From positions 1 to 64,000 of the forward strand of contig NZ_JACSNZ010000001.1 in assembly GCF_016902575.1 (NCBI RefSeq): 64,000 nucleotides of DNA. Direction: 5' to 3'. Under the pieces are notes generated by a model. That model worked only from the letters and a program-made list of their open reading frames with translations, searched no databases and had not been told where the DNA came from. The DNA comes from Pseudoflavonifractor capillosus (GTDB taxonomy: Bacteria; Bacillota; Clostridia; Oscillospirales; Oscillospiraceae). Shown piece by piece: positions 7,854 to 16,042 of the stretch. A program made the translations under genes and the position numbers. How positions within the stretch are numbered: the stretch's first letter is position 1; each line of letters starts with the position of its first letter.

Positions 7854-8347
7854 CTATGGTGTGATGGTATACACAAGTCTGCCGCTGGCCTTGGCGTATT
7901 GCACCGTGCTGCCGGTTCCGCTGGGTGTGCCGTCCCAAACGGCAATCACCAGCCCGCTGCGGTCAACCATATAGCGGTTGCGGCGCTGGAAACAATCGCT
8001 GCTGTACTGGGCCTGGAGCACGGTGACCTGGTGACAGCGCTGGAGGATGGAGTGATACCGGCGTCGGCTCTCGTAGGGCCAGCGGATGGCCTGGTCACGG
8101 CAGGGCAGGACGCACTCCAGAAAAATGGAATAGTCCCGCTGGAGCTCCAACACCATCTCAGCCGCCCAGGTGTCCACCCCTTGTGCCATCCCGGAGAGGA
8201 AATAGCGGATGTCATGGTCGTGAATGGCGCATAGATTTCCCCTTTTAATCGGTGTTTCAGATTGATACATCGGGGATCCTCTTCGTTGTAGCCCCATGGA
8301 AAGGCCTGGGGACGGTGACCGGTGAAACAGCATGTGAATTTCATCAT
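7854..8347 (-). pseudogene. DUF1273 / YpsA-like SLOG protein, frameshifted
   Basis: Two overlapping minus-strand frames together make one protein of the DUF1273 (YpsA-like, Rossmann SLOG) family. The first starts at 8347 with MMKFTCCFTGHRPQAFPWGY and runs to about LKGEIYA. The second continues from AIHDHDIRYFLSGMAQGVD to the stop at 7854. The join near 8230 needs one extra base, consistent with a single-base deletion in a GCG-GCC run. SLOG proteins bind nucleotide-derived ligands; YpsA itself affects division and oxidative stress in Bacillus. Apart from the shift the sequence is intact, so the break is recent, a sequencing error, or a recoding site. Confidence 0.75.
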
Positions 8348-8384
8348 GTGTGATACCTCTCTTCGAATTGCAAAGGATGATATA

Positions 8385-8471
8385 TCACTAATATAACACA
8401 AATTCTAAAGTTAGTGAAGTGTCACTAATGATAATTCTTCGAATGACATATCATATGGTAGACGATATGTC
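8385..8471. promoter_or_regulatory. Palindromic operator cluster for XRE regulators
   Basis: The divergent region holds TTAGTGA-N4-TCACTAA (8411-8428), a further half-site TCACTAA at 8385-8391, and a second inverted repeat GACATATC-N11-GATATGTC (8445-8471) that runs up to the XRE ribosome binding site. These are the symmetric sites expected of a dimeric helix-turn-helix repressor controlling both directions. Confidence 0.6.
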
Positions 8472-8486
8472 ACTGAGGAGAGTTAT

Positions 8487-8729
8487 ATGGATACACGGGA
8501 AGCTATCATTTTTCGGATTCGCCAGCTGTGCCAGGAGCGAGAAATTACGCCAAATGGACTGAGCAATTTGGCGGGTGTCTCTCAGGCAACGGTAAAGAGT
8601 ATCTTGAATGGGGAGAGCAAAAATCCGGGGACAGTTACCATCAAAAAGCTGTGCGATGGCTTGGAAATTACATTGGGTGAGTTTTTCTCTACACCGGAAT
8701 TTGATGCCTTGGAGCAAGAGATCAAATAA
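8487..8729 (+). CDS. XRE-family HTH regulator (copy 1)
   Basis: An 80-residue single-domain Cro/C1-type helix-turn-helix protein. The recognition region is SNLAGVSQATVKSILNGES (about 28-46), followed by the typical IKKLCDGLEITLGEFF tail. Such small proteins are DNA-binding repressors. The ATG at 8487 follows GAGGAGAG. Palindromic sites directly upstream suggest autoregulation. A paralogous gene follows, with identical last 13 residues (STPEFDALEQEIK), pointing to local duplication. The frameshifted DUF1273 gene is divergent across the same operators. Confidence 0.85.
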   Translation: MDTREAIIFRIRQLCQEREITPNGLSNLAGVSQATVKSILNGESKNPGTVTIKKLCDGLEITLGEFFSTPEFDALEQEIK

Positions 8730-8797
8730 GGAAGACGGATTTGCGCATAGGTAACGGGTACAGCTTATACCGTTGTGATGGGAAAATGGGAGCGTGG

Positions 8798-9046
8798 ATG
8801 AAGATGGACACGGTGACCGCTGTTCGCAATCGGATTTTGGAGTTGTGTGGGCAGAGAGAAATCAGCATCAACAAGTTGGCAAACTTGTCTGCGCTACCTC
8901 CATCCAGTATCAAAAATATTTTGTATGGGAAAAGCCAGAATCCCAAAATCGTGACCATTAAGATGATTTGCGATGGGTTGGAGATTACCTTGGCGGAGTT
9001 TTTCTCCACACCGGAATTTGATGCTTTGGAGCAAGAGATCAAATAA
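8798..9046 (+). CDS. XRE-family HTH regulator (copy 2)
   Basis: A helix-turn-helix protein paralogous to the preceding gene: LANLSALPPSSIKNILYGKSQ corresponds to its recognition region, and both end in STPEFDALEQEIK. The second copy differs mainly in the recognition helix, so it may bind a different site or have drifted. The start is uncertain: ATG at 8798 (weak GGGAGCG upstream, 82 aa) is used here, with ATG at 8804 aligning better to copy 1. The gap to copy 1 is 68 bases with no clear promoter, so the two are probably co-transcribed. Confidence 0.8.
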   Translation: MKMDTVTAVRNRILELCGQREISINKLANLSALPPSSIKNILYGKSQNPKIVTIKMICDGLEITLAEFFSTPEFDALEQEIK

Positions 9047-9052
9047 AACACA

Positions 9053-9085
9053 ACAGGCCGGGCAGCGGAACGCTGCCCGGCCTGT
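9053..9085 (+). terminator. Hairpin after XRE genes
   Basis: ACAGGCCGGGCAGCG pairs perfectly with its complement around GAA, making a 15-bp stem. No U-run follows, so termination may be factor-assisted or the hairpin may stabilise the 3' end. Confidence 0.55.
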
Positions 9086-9136
9086 GCGCTATTGATTCGG
9101 GGTTAACGGAGGAAATATCTGCGGTTCAACGGGAAC

Positions 9137-9165
9137 TTGCACTGTATGCGGATTCATGGCATAAT
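9137..9165 (+). promoter_or_regulatory. Promoter of UPF0597 gene
   Basis: TTGCAC (9137-9142) and CATAAT (9160-9165) with a 17-base spacer, 42 bases before the GTG start. Confidence 0.6.
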
Positions 9166-9207
9166 AAATTCAAAATAGAATGCCTGTTGGTTGAGAGAGG
9201 TGTCCAT

Positions 9208-10485
9208 GTGATAAGCAAAGAGATACAGCAAGCCTATGTGTCCATTCTTCGGGATGAGCTGATTCCCGCAATGGGATGTACCGAGCCCATTGCCGTGGCC
9301 TATGCCGGGGCTCTGGCCCGGAAAACCCTGGGGACGGTGCCCCACACGGTGGAGCTCCAGGTCAGTGGCAACATCATCAAAAATGTGAAGAGCGTCATTG
9401 TCCCCCATACAGGTGGAAAAAAGGGGCTGAAGACTGCCATTGCCGTGGGCATCTCCTGTGGGGATGCTGACCAGGAGCTGGAGGTCATTTCCCAGGTCAC
9501 GGAGGAGCAGCTGGCGGACATGGAGCGGTTTTTGGGCACGGCTGCCATCAACATTCGAGAGTCGGACTCCACCTGTCCCTTTGACATCCAAGTGACAGTG
9601 CAGGGGGGTGGGCACAGCGCCTATGTGCGTATCATCGGACACCACACCAATGTGGTCAGCGTCCGCCGGGATGAGGAGGTGCTGGTGAATAAGCCTTACA
9701 TCGATGGAGTGGTACAGGCAGAAGAGAACCGCAAGCTGCTCACCATCCGGGACATTGTGGCCTTTGCCAACCAAGTGCCCCTGGAGCTGGTGCAAGATGT
9801 TCTGGATCGGCAGATTCGCTACAACATGGCCATTGCAGAAGAGGGCATGAAGGGCGGTTACGGGGCCAGCATTGGGCGTATCTTGATTCGCTCCTACGGA
9901 AACAGTGTCCAAAATCGTGCCAAAGCCTACGCCGCAGCGGGGTCAGACGCCCGCATGAACGGCTGTGAGCTGCCGGTGGTCATCAACTCCGGCAGCGGAA
10001 ACCAGGGCATGACCGCCTCCATTCCGGTGATTGTGTACGCAAGGGAGTGCAACGTCTCCCAAGAGCAGCTCTACCGGGCTCTGCTGGTGTCCAATCTGGT
10101 GACCATTCACCTGAAAACAGGGATCGGCAGCCTGTCCGCCTACTGCGGAGCTACCAGTGCCGGAGCGGGGGCCGGGGCGGGGGTGTGCTACCTGTACGGC
10201 GGCGACTACGATGAGATCGCCCACACCGTGGTCAATGCCCTGGCCATCAATTCCGGAATGCTATGCGATGGGGCGAAAGCCAGCTGTGCGGCAAAAATCG
10301 CCTCGGCGGTGGAGGCGGGGCTTCTGGGTATGCAGATGTATATGCACGACAGTCAATTCTACTGTGGTGACGGCCTGGTGGCCAAGAACGTGGAGGACAC
10401 CATCCGTGCAGTGAGCACCATTGCCCGGGAGGGGATGCGCTCCACAGACAGTGAGATCATCCAGTTTATGATCGACAACGAGTAA
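9208..10485 (+). CDS. UPF0597 family, L-cysteine desulfidase / L-serine dehydratase-alpha-like
   Basis: A 425-residue member of the YhaM/CdsB group, related to the alpha subunit of iron-sulfur L-serine dehydratase. Family members release sulfide and ammonia from L-cysteine, giving pyruvate. Three cysteine-bearing conserved motifs are visible: AMGCTEP near the N-terminus, INSGSGNQG in the middle and CDGAKASC near the C-terminus; the cysteines are the expected cluster ligands. The protein is cytosolic. GTG at 9208 was chosen because GAGAGAGG lies 7 bases upstream; an in-frame TTG at 9187 lacks a site. Substrate (cysteine versus serine) cannot be settled from sequence alone. Two small membrane protein genes follow. 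Confidence 0.85.
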   Translation: MISKEIQQAYVSILRDELIPAMGCTEPIAVAYAGALARKTLGTVPHTVELQVSGNIIKNVKSVIVPHTGGKKGLKTAIAVGISCGDADQELEVISQVTEEQLADMERFLGTAAINIRESDSTCPFDIQVTVQGGGHSAYVRIIGHHTNVVSVRRDEEVLVNKPYIDGVVQAEENRKLLTIRDIVAFANQVPLELVQDVLDRQIRYNMAIAEEGMKGGYGASIGRILIRSYGNSVQNRAKAYAAAGSDARMNGCELPVVINSGSGNQGMTASIPVIVYARECNVSQEQLYRALLVSNLVTIHLKTGIGSLSAYCGATSAGAGAGAGVCYLYGGDYDEIAHTVVNALAINSGMLCDGAKASCAAKIASAVEAGLLGMQMYMHDSQFYCGDGLVAKNVEDTIRAVSTIAREGMRSTDSEIIQFMIDNE

Positions 10486-10519
10486 CGAAAAAAAGCCCGG
10501 GTGAAGGGGGAAGAGAACG

Positions 10520-10696
10520 ATGCGTAAGCATATCTTAAAAGGGGTTGCCATGGTGGGGGTGGTACTCATGGGCGGCGGACTGTATGCCGGTGCGGATCTT
10601 TGGGTGTTTCTGCTGGGATTGCTGTTGGTGATCGTCTGCGCCGTCTCCAGCAGGGAACTGAGAAAATTTGTGCGTTCTTTGCTGGATGCTCTGTGA
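10520..10696 (+). CDS. Small membrane protein (58 aa)
   Basis: A 58-codon frame starting with MRKHILKGVAM behind GGGGGAAGAG, with one or two hydrophobic segments (about 8-27 and 29-44) and a basic C-terminus. It lies 34 bases after the desulfidase-like gene and 12 bases before another small membrane protein gene, so the three are probably one transcript. No family is recognised. It could be a short regulator or partner of a membrane complex, but nothing in the sequence shows this. Confidence 0.55.
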   Translation: MRKHILKGVAMVGVVLMGGGLYAGADLWVFLLGLLLVIVCAVSSRELRKFVRSLLDAL

Positions 10697-10708
10697 GGGA
10701 GAGTTGGT

Positions 10709-10978
10709 ATGGACTTTATTTTAGAATTTCTCTTGGAGCTGGTGGTGGAGGGCGGCATGGAGGCCAGCGGCAACCGAAAACTCAGCCGCTGGATTCGCTA
10801 TCCGCTGATGATTTTGACCATCCTGTTCTTTGCGGCTGTCATCGGCCTGGTGTTTTTCATTGGCGTTTACATGTACCGGGAGGAGCCACTGGCCTCCGCC
10901 ATCTTGTTTCTGGTGGGGATTTTTCTGGTGGTGGGGGCTGTTGCCAAGATTCGACAGCTGTACTTTACCAAGAAATGA
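10709..10978 (+). CDS. Small membrane protein with two TM segments (89 aa)
   Basis: An 89-residue protein with an acidic amphipathic N-terminus (MDFILEFLLELVVEGG), a polar basic stretch, then two hydrophobic helices (about 31-54 and 62-80) separated by MYREEP, and a basic tail ending FTKK. Both ends are probably cytoplasmic. A GAGGGAGAG site precedes the ATG. It is the last gene before a bidirectional terminator. No function is recognised. Confidence 0.65.
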   Translation: MDFILEFLLELVVEGGMEASGNRKLSRWIRYPLMILTILFFAAVIGLVFFIGVYMYREEPLASAILFLVGIFLVVGAVAKIRQLYFTKK

Positions 10979-11009
10979 TAGCCTGAAATTGAAATGTCCA
11001 CAAATGCAG

Positions 11010-11041
11010 AACAGGCGCACCGCAAAAGCGGTGCGCCTGTT
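11010..11041. terminator. Terminator between convergent genes
   Basis: AACAGGCGCACCGC pairs with GCGGTGCGCCTGTT around AAAA, a 14-bp stem lying between the plus-strand membrane protein and the minus-strand ppdK end. Confidence 0.75.
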
Positions 11042-11056
11042 GGCTTGTTGTTTGGG

Positions 11057-13687
11057 TTAGTTGGGGTTGCGGATGGCAGCTTGTGCCGCAGCCAGCCGGG
11101 CGATGGGGACCCGGAAGGGGGAGCAGGAGACGTAGTCCAACCCCACGTTGTGGAAGAACTGCACCGAGGAGGCCTCGCCGCCGTGCTCGCCGCACACGCC
11201 CAGCTTCAGACCCGGCTTGGTCTTGCGGCCCAGAGTGGCGGCCATTTCCACCAGACGGCCCACGCCAACCTGATCCAGGCGCTGGAAGGGATCAAACTCG
11301 TAGATCTTCTTGTCGTAGTAGGACTCCAGGAACTTGCCGGCATCGTCACGGGAGAAGCCGAAGGTCATCTGCGTCAGGTCGTTGGTGCCGAAGGAGAAGA
11401 AGTCGGCCTCCTTGGCGATCTCGTCGGCGGTGAGGGCGGCTCTGGGGATCTCGATCATGGTGCCCACCTTGTACTTCAGGTCGGTGCCGGACTCCTGGAT
11501 CAGCTGGTCGGCAGTCTCCACCACCACGCTCTTGACGTAGGCCAGCTCCTTGACCTCGCCCACCAGGGGAATCATGATCTCAGGGACGATGTTCCACTCG
11601 GGGTGCTTGGCCTGGACGTTGAGGGCGGCCTTGATGACAGCACGGGTCTGCATCCGGGCGATTTCCGGATAGGTGACATCCAGGCGGCAGCCACGGTGGC
11701 CCATCATGGGGTTGAACTCGTGGAGGCTGGCGATGATGGCCTTGATGTCGGACACGCTCTTGAACATGGCGTTGGCCAGCTGCTGGATGTCCGGCTCGTC
11801 GGTGGGTACGAACTCGTGGAGGGGGGGATCCAGGAAACGGATGGTGATGGGGTTGCCCTCCATGGCCTCGTACATGGCCTCGAAGTCACCCTGCTGCATG
11901 GGCTCCAGCTTGGCCAGGGCCTTCTCCCGCTGCTCGGTGGTGTCAGAGCAGATCATCTCCCGGATGGCCAGGATGCGCTCTCCTTCAAAGAACATATGCT
12001 CGGTGCGGCACAGACCGATGCCCTGAGCGCCGAACTTCATGGCCTGACGGGCATCTCTGGGGTTGTCGGCGTTGGTGCGCACCTGGAGACGGCGGTACTT
12101 GTCGGCCCAGGCCATGATGCGCCCGAACTCGCCGCCGATGGAGGCGTCTACGGTGGGCAGAGGCTGGCCGTAGATGTTGCCGGTGGAGCCGTCCAGGCTC
12201 AGCCAGTCACCCTGGCGGTAGACCTTGCCGCCCAACTCAAACTGGCGGTTGGCCTCGTCCATCTTAATGGCGCCGCAGCCGGAGACACAGCAGGTGCCCA
12301 TGCCACGAGCCACCACGGCGGCATGGGAGGTCATACCACCACGGACGGTGAGGATGCCCTGGGAGGCAGCCATGCCCTCGATATCCTCAGGGCTGGTCTC
12401 CAGACGAACCAGAACCACCGGCTCGCCACGGCTGGCCCACTCCTTGGCGTCTTCAGCGGTGAAGACGATGCGGCCGCAGGCGGCGCCGGGGGAGGCGGGA
12501 AGGGCGCTGCCCACGGGGGAGGCGTTCTTCAGAGCCTGGGGATCAAACTGGGGATGGAGCAGAGAATCCAGGTTGCGGGCGTCGATCATCAGCACCGCTT
12601 CCTGCTCGGTGATCTGGCCCTCGTCCACCAGGTCGCAGGCGATTTTCAAAGCGGCGGTGGCAGTACGCTTGCCGTTACGGGTCTGGAGCATATACAGCTT
12701 TCCGTTTTCCACGGTGAACTCCATGTCCTGCATGTCGTGATAGTGGTCTTCCAGAGCCTTGGCAGCGGCCTCAAAACGGATGTATGCCTCGGGGAACTTC
12801 TCCGCCATCTGGCTGATGGGCATGGGGGTGCGTACGCCAGCCACCACGTCCTCACCCTGGGCATTGACCAGGAACTCGCCCATGATCTTTTTCTCGCCCG
12901 TGGCGGGGTTGCGGGAGAAGGCCACGCCGGTGCCGCAGTTGTCACCCATGTTGCCGAAGACCATGGCCTGCACGTTGACGGCGGTGCCCCAGGAGCTGGG
13001 GATGTCGTTCATGCGGCGGTAGACGATGGCCCGGGGGTTGTTCCAGGAGCGGAACACGGCGGTGACGGCCCCGATCAGCTGCTCTTTGGGATCGGTGGGG
13101 AAGTCTGTGCCCACTTTTTCCTTGTATTCTGCCTTGAACTGCTCGGCCAGCTCCTTCAAATCCTCAGCGGTGAGTTCCACATCCAGGGTGACACCCCGGG
13201 CGTGCTTCATCTGGTCGATCAGCTCTTCGAAGTACTTCTTGCCCACTTCCATCACCACATCCGAATACATCTGGATGAAACGGCGATAGCAGTCATAGGC
13301 CCAGCGGGGATTGCCCGACTTCTCAGCCATGACCTGAACCACCTCTTCATTGAGGCCCAGGTTCAAAATGGTGTCCATCATGCCGGGCATGGAGGCACGT
13401 GCGCCGGAGCGCACAGACACCAGCAGGGGATTCTCGTGATCGCCGAACTTCTTGCCGGTAATCTCTTCCATCTTTTCAATATATTCTAAAATCTGGGCCT
13501 GGATTTCGGGGGCGATCACCTGACCGTCCTCGTAATAGCGGGTGCAGGCTTCGGTGGTAATGGTAAATCCCTGAGGAACAGGCATACCAAGATTGGTCAT
13601 CTCAGCCAGGTTTGCACCTTTGCCGCCCAGCAATTCTTTCATGCTGCCGTTGCCTTCGGAAAACAAATAGACATATTTGTGAGACAT
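11057..13687 (-). CDS. ppdK: Pyruvate, phosphate dikinase
   Basis: PPDK interconverts pyruvate, ATP and phosphate with PEP, AMP and PPi in the cytoplasm; in anaerobes it gives a PPi-linked glycolytic step. The 876 residues match the family length. The N-terminal nucleotide-binding domain starts with GGKGANLAEM. The swivelling domain carries the phosphohistidine at residue 455 in GGMTSHAAVVARG, the same number as in the Clostridium symbiosum enzyme. The C-terminal PEP/pyruvate barrel has GLCRTEHMFF and the catalytic cysteine (about 832) in GVCGEHGGE. No adjacent PPDK regulatory protein (DUF299) gene is seen. It is transcribed alone from a TTGACT-17-TAGAAT promoter. Confidence 0.97.
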   Translation of the reverse strand: MSHKYVYLFSEGNGSMKELLGGKGANLAEMTNLGMPVPQGFTITTEACTRYYEDGQVIAPEIQAQILEYIEKMEEITGKKFGDHENPLLVSVRSGARASMPGMMDTILNLGLNEEVVQVMAEKSGNPRWAYDCYRRFIQMYSDVVMEVGKKYFEELIDQMKHARGVTLDVELTAEDLKELAEQFKAEYKEKVGTDFPTDPKEQLIGAVTAVFRSWNNPRAIVYRRMNDIPSSWGTAVNVQAMVFGNMGDNCGTGVAFSRNPATGEKKIMGEFLVNAQGEDVVAGVRTPMPISQMAEKFPEAYIRFEAAAKALEDHYHDMQDMEFTVENGKLYMLQTRNGKRTATAALKIACDLVDEGQITEQEAVLMIDARNLDSLLHPQFDPQALKNASPVGSALPASPGAACGRIVFTAEDAKEWASRGEPVVLVRLETSPEDIEGMAASQGILTVRGGMTSHAAVVARGMGTCCVSGCGAIKMDEANRQFELGGKVYRQGDWLSLDGSTGNIYGQPLPTVDASIGGEFGRIMAWADKYRRLQVRTNADNPRDARQAMKFGAQGIGLCRTEHMFFEGERILAIREMICSDTTEQREKALAKLEPMQQGDFEAMYEAMEGNPITIRFLDPPLHEFVPTDEPDIQQLANAMFKSVSDIKAIIASLHEFNPMMGHRGCRLDVTYPEIARMQTRAVIKAALNVQAKHPEWNIVPEIMIPLVGEVKELAYVKSVVVETADQLIQESGTDLKYKVGTMIEIPRAALTADEIAKEADFFSFGTNDLTQMTFGFSRDDAGKFLESYYDKKIYEFDPFQRLDQVGVGRLVEMAATLGRKTKPGLKLGVCGEHGGEASSVQFFHNVGLDYVSCSPFRVPIARLAAAQAAIRNPN

Positions 13688-13742
13688 ACATATCCCTCCG
13701 TTTTTGTGTGGTGCCCTTTACCAGGGGAAAGGTTATGATGTC

Positions 13743-13771
13743 ATTCTAGATAGATATGACCAAAAAGTCAA
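13743..13771 (-). promoter_or_regulatory. Promoter of ppdK
   Basis: On the minus strand TTGACT (13771-13766) and TAGAAT (13748-13743) are 17 bases apart and 56 bases upstream of the ppdK start. Confidence 0.8.
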
Positions 13772-13920
13772 GAATAATTTTGTTCCCTTTGTGCAAAGTT
13801 GCCATGGAATTTCGGTAAAAATTAGAAAACGTGCGTTCTGTGCAAAAATGCAAAAAACCGGATTTGGAGGGGTGTGAACTTGATTTTTGCGCTGAAATTT
13901 TGCATGGATGCAAAATTTGA

Positions 13921-13948
13921 TTGACATAATGTCGGTTCATGCTATACT
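13921..13948 (+). promoter_or_regulatory. Promoter of glnA
   Basis: TTGACA (13921-13926) and TATACT (13943-13948) with a 16-base spacer, giving an mRNA leader of about 95 bases before glnA. Confidence 0.8.
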
Positions 13949-14051
13949 GAAGACAGAAAAACAGAAAATATAACTTTTGCATTTTTCCGCTTCGGATGTG
14001 TGCAGCGTCCGGATGCTTTGGATTACGATGCAAGGGAAAGGGGTATGGATT

Positions 14052-15383
14052 ATGGGTTACACCAAAGAAGACATCATCCGCATCGTCAAGGAAGAGGACA
14101 TCAACTTCATCCGTATGCAGTTTACCGACATCTTCGGTCAGCTGAAGAATGTGGCTATCACTGCCTCCCAGATCGAGAAGGCCCTGAACAATCAGATCAC
14201 CCTGGACGGCTCCTCCATCGAGGGTTTTGTGCGCATCAATGAGTCCGACCAGTATCTGTACCCTGATCTGGACAGCTTTGCAATCTTCCCCTGGCGGCCT
14301 CAGCACGGCCGTGTAGCTCGCCTGATCTGCGACGTGTACAATCCCGACGGCACTCCCTTTGTGGGCGATCCCCGTGGCGTACTCAAGCGTGTGCTGAAGA
14401 AAGCCAACGACATGGGCTATGAGGCCTTCAATGTGGGCCCCGAGCCTGAGTTTTTCCTCTTCAAGACCGACGAGGAGGGCCGTCCCACCACCAAGACCAA
14501 TGACGAGGCCGGCTACTTTGACCTGGGCCCTCTGGATCACGGCGAGTCCACCCGTCGTGAGATCTGCCTGGCGCTGGAGAAGATGGGGTATGAGATCGAG
14601 GCGTCCCACCACGAGGTGGCTCCCGGTCAGCACGAGATCGACTTCAAGTACTCCGATGCTTTGCAGTGTGCTGACAAGATCATGACCTTTAAGCTGGCGG
14701 TGAAGACCATCGCACAGAAAAACGGCCTTCACGCCACCTTTATGCCCAAGCCCATTTTCGGCATTGCCGGTTCCGGTATGCACGTGAATATGTCTCTGTT
14801 CCGCCATGGTAAGAACGTGTTCTTTGACGAAAACGGGGATAAGAAGCTGTCCCGTGAGGCTTACGCCTTCATGGCCGGTATTCTCCACCACATGAAGGGC
14901 ATCACCGCCATCACCAACCCCCTGGTCAACTCCTATAAGCGTCTGGTGCCCGGCTACGAGGCCCCCTGCTACATGGCCTGGTCTGCCTCCAACCGTTCCG
15001 CTCTGATCCGCATTCCCGCCGCCCGTGGCCAGTCCACCCGTGTGGAGCTGCGCAACCCCGACCCCGCCTGTAACCCCTACCTGGCTCTGGCTGTGTGCCT
15101 GGCTGCCGGTCTGGACGGCATTGAGCGGAATCTGTCTCTGCCCGCCGAGATCACCGAGAACATCTTTGACATGACTCCTGCCACCCGCAAGCGCCGTGGC
15201 ATCGAGGCCCTGCCTGGCTCTCTGGACGAGGCCCTGGTGCTGATGAAGAAGGATAAGCTCATCATGTCCACCCTGGGTGAGCATGTGGCCAGCCAGTTCA
15301 TCGCCGGCAAGGAGAGAGAGTGGGAGGAGTATCGCACTCGTGTGTCCAGCTGGGAGCTGGACAAGTACATGATCAACTATTGA
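14052..15383 (+). CDS. glnA: Glutamine synthetase, type I
   Basis: GlnA makes glutamine from glutamate, ammonia and ATP. At 443 residues this is the short GSI-alpha form, which lacks the extra segment of the adenylylated GSI-beta enzymes; Firmicute members are controlled by feedback and by regulators. Visible motifs: the N-terminal beta-grasp with DGSSIEGF, the ATP/metal loop [21 protein letters not shown], the [10 protein letters not shown] loop and [22 protein letters not shown] at 14052 was chosen because AAAGGGG lies just upstream and MGYTKEDI matches the usual N-terminus. An ANTAR-domain regulator gene follows after 40 bases in the same transcript. Confidence 0.97.
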   Translation: MGYTKEDIIRIVKEEDINFIRMQFTDIFGQLKNVAITASQIEKALNNQITLDGSSIEGFVRINESDQYLYPDLDSFAIFPWRPQHGRVARLICDVYNPDGTPFVGDPRGVLKRVLKKANDMGYEAFNVGPEPEFFLFKTDEEGRPTTKTNDEAGYFDLGPLDHGESTRREICLALEKMGYEIEASHHEVAPGQHEIDFKYSDALQCADKIMTFKLAVKTIAQKNGLHATFMPKPIFGIAGSGMHVNMSLFRHGKNVFFDENGDKKLSREAYAFMAGILHHMKGITAITNPLVNSYKRLVPGYEAPCYMAWSASNRSALIRIPAARGQSTRVELRNPDPACNPYLALAVCLAAGLDGIERNLSLPAEITENIFDMTPATRKRRGIEALPGSLDEALVLMKKDKLIMSTLGEHVASQFIAGKEREWEEYRTRVSSWELDKYMINY

Positions 15384-15423
15384 TCGCTCCCGCTGCCCTA
15401 GGGCAACTGAGGATGGGAGGAGT

Positions 15424-15972
15424 GTGAGTCTGGTGCAAAAAGTCATTGTAGCCTTTGAAAACCGTGCCACCGCAGCGAGCATTTCTGAGGTACTGGAGAG
15501 CGGCGGAGTGGCCGACTGTGTGGTGTGTCACAGTGCTGCTGAGGTGCGCCGCCTGGTGAACAAGCAGGGTCTGGGTGTGGTGGTATGCGGTTTCAAGTTC
15601 CCCGATGGAGCGGGGGAGGATCTGTTCTACGACCTGCCGGAGCGGTGCGTGATGCTGATGGTGGCGCCGCAAAATCGCCTGGAGCTGTGCGAAACAGAGG
15701 AGATTTTCCAGCTGCCCTCTCCGGTGAGCCGGGGTGACTTGCTGGCCTCGGTGCGGATGCTGCTGCAATTTGCCCGCCGCCGAGTGTCCCGATACCCGGT
15801 GCACATTCACAGAAGCGAAGAGGAAAAGCAGCTGGTGGAGCAGGCCAAGGCGGTGCTCATGGACCGCCACGGCATGACCGAGGAGCAAGCCCACCGCTTC
15901 TTGCAAAAGGAGAGCATGGATCACGGAGCCAAGCTTGCAGAGACGGCCCGGATTGTGCTGGGAACTTCCTAA
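15424..15972 (+). CDS. ANTAR-domain RNA-binding regulator with degenerate receiver
   Basis: A 182-residue protein: an N-terminal receiver-like domain (about 1-115) and a C-terminal ANTAR domain (about 128-180; KQLVEQAKAVLMDRHGMTEE and AHRFLQKESMDHG). ANTAR proteins bind paired hairpins in mRNA leaders and prevent termination. The receiver position that normally carries the phosphoacceptor aspartate reads VVVCGFKFPDG, with glycine instead, so phosphorylation control is probably lost. The gene starts at GTG behind GGGAGGAG, 40 bases after glnA. A glnA-linked ANTAR gene (glnR) is described in solventogenic clostridia, so a role in nitrogen-responsive antitermination is a reasonable inference. 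A terminator follows. Confidence 0.88.
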   Translation: MSLVQKVIVAFENRATAASISEVLESGGVADCVVCHSAAEVRRLVNKQGLGVVVCGFKFPDGAGEDLFYDLPERCVMLMVAPQNRLELCETEEIFQLPSPVSRGDLLASVRMLLQFARRRVSRYPVHIHRSEEEKQLVEQAKAVLMDRHGMTEEQAHRFLQKESMDHGAKLAETARIVLGTS

Positions 15973-15981
15973 CTGAACGAC

Positions 15982-16013
15982 AAAAAAGGACGGCAATTTT
16001 GCCGTCCTTTTTT
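15982..16013 (+). terminator. Terminator of glnA-ANTAR transcript
   Basis: AAAAAAGGACGGCAA and its complement form a strong stem with a short T loop, ending in six Ts. Confidence 0.88.
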
Positions 16014-16042
16014 CATAGGCTACTCCAGAAGGGAGTGGTGGT

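Noticed and set aside
10994-13489. An 831-codon plus-strand open frame opposite ppdK
   Set aside because: It mirrors ppdK codon structure (GC-rich third positions leave the antisense frame open), encodes His/Gly/Leu-rich low-complexity sequence and has no ribosome site. ppdK is unambiguous.
13949-14051. glnA leader as an ANTAR target (paired hexaloop hairpins)
   Set aside because: Short stems can be drawn (for example CCG-CTT-CGG), but no pair of hexaloops with the expected A1/G4 pattern and no overlapping terminator could be found.
4095-16024. Shared ATAGGCTACT just after terminators at 4095-4104 and 16015-16024
   Set aside because: Ten-base matches are expected many times by chance in 64 kb, and no common promoter pattern supports it.
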